NCBI GenBank assembly: GCA_014338405.1
Contig: JTDE01000037.1
Span: 177,844 to 241,843, forward strand
DNA: 64,000 bases
From: Paragonimus skrjabini miyazakii
Taxonomy: Eukaryota; Platyhelminthes; Trematoda; Plagiorchiida; Troglotrematidae
Direction: 5' to 3'
Part shown: in pieces, positions 63,490 to 64,000 of the stretch
Position numbering within the stretch: position 1 is the first letter of the stretch
Layout: each line of letters starts with the position of its first letter
Notes under the pieces: model-generated
Seen by the model: only the letters and a program-made list of their open reading frames with translations
The model's database searches: none
Told to the model about the DNA's origin: nothing
Program-made: the position numbers and the translations under genes

Positions 63490-64000
63490 TCCGTCTCTGA
63501 CTCAATATTCGCAGATGATGTCAGAAGAAACAGACTGTGACACCAGATAATTGCGTCTGAATTCAAAACGTCCTGTACAACACTGCCCTGAACGAAAATT
63601 GATCGTAGTTCTGGCGATAAAACTAAGCAGAAAACGCCAGACCGATTACCGTAAATCTTAGCTTTTAAAAGGGAGAGGAAAGAACACAGGTGTCTTCAGA
63701 CAGGTTATTCCTGAAGTTCAATGGTAATGAACGTTTAGATTTTTCAGCAAGCATTTTAAGATGACCCTTCGGCTGTAAGTTAGTTGCTAAGTAAATTGAG
63801 TAATCCTGTGTCGTACCGACAAAGCAAAAGCTTGTGGCTCGATCAAACAGCTCACGCATTGAATTTTCTTCAAAACACTGCGGAGTATTACAATGAACAT
63901 TTTAGTACTTACGTATCTAAACAGCGTTATGCTAGAAAAGTTATAAACTATAACCAGCTGCGCATCTCCTGAAACAAAAATTGCAGAACATAATGAACTG
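63490..64000. other. no recognisable gene up to the window end
   Basis: Short open frames only; possibly intron of the putative gene to the left. Confidence 0.35.

Noticed and set aside
1..64000. CRISPR arrays, bacterial operons, rRNA genes
   Set aside because: No regularly spaced direct repeats, no dense gene packing and no rRNA-like sequence were seen; the window is clearly eukaryotic.

Overview
The window is AT-rich eukaryotic genomic DNA with one unmistakable host gene exon, many decayed mobile elements, long stretches with no recognisable gene, and a 533-base assembly gap. The mobile-element set points to a parasitic flatworm, most likely a trematode. It includes Penelope-like retroelements (PLEs) with C-terminal GIY-YIG endonuclease remnants, and a tRNA-derived SINE-like repeat that combines a pol III promoter with a hammerhead ribozyme, the architecture established for schistosome S-alpha elements. 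The receptor exon and its intron boundary fit a metazoan. I cannot name the species.

Layout. 1-2.1 kb: 3' end of a PLE (+) with a possible ribozyme remnant behind it. 3.1-4.3 kb: weak exon-like segments (-). 10.05-11.15 kb: a large exon (-) of a serotonin-like biogenic amine GPCR covering TM1 to TM6. 12.5-13.6 kb: broken PLE (-). 15.8-17.8 kb: five exon-like segments (-) with hydrophobic stretches. 20.2-21.05 kb: three phase-compatible exon-like segments (+). 23.4-24.0 kb: SINE/ribozyme repeat in head-to-head inverted form, with an intact-looking hammerhead. 25.3-25.9 kb: LTR-like repeat. 31.7-32.0 kb: second SINE copy. 38.2-39.6 kb: near-complete mariner transposon whose transposase has one premature stop. 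43.7-44.8 kb: inverted repeat and diverged SINE copies. 46.0-46.4 kb: a different tRNA-derived repeat. 50.6-51.6 kb: PLE running into the gap at 51,590-52,122. 59.4-59.85 kb: PLE endonuclease remnant. 62.9-63.5 kb: exon-like segments (+).

Functionally the receptor exon is the only part I can assign to host physiology (aminergic signalling at the cell surface). The rest is mainly a record of retroelement and DNA-transposon activity. The most interesting object is the ribozyme-bearing SINE family. Its copies carry inverted extra arms, the central segment lies in opposite orientations in two loci, and the unit begins and ends with the same short motif. The exon-like segments are offered with low confidence, because open frames of their size also occur by chance in a window this long.
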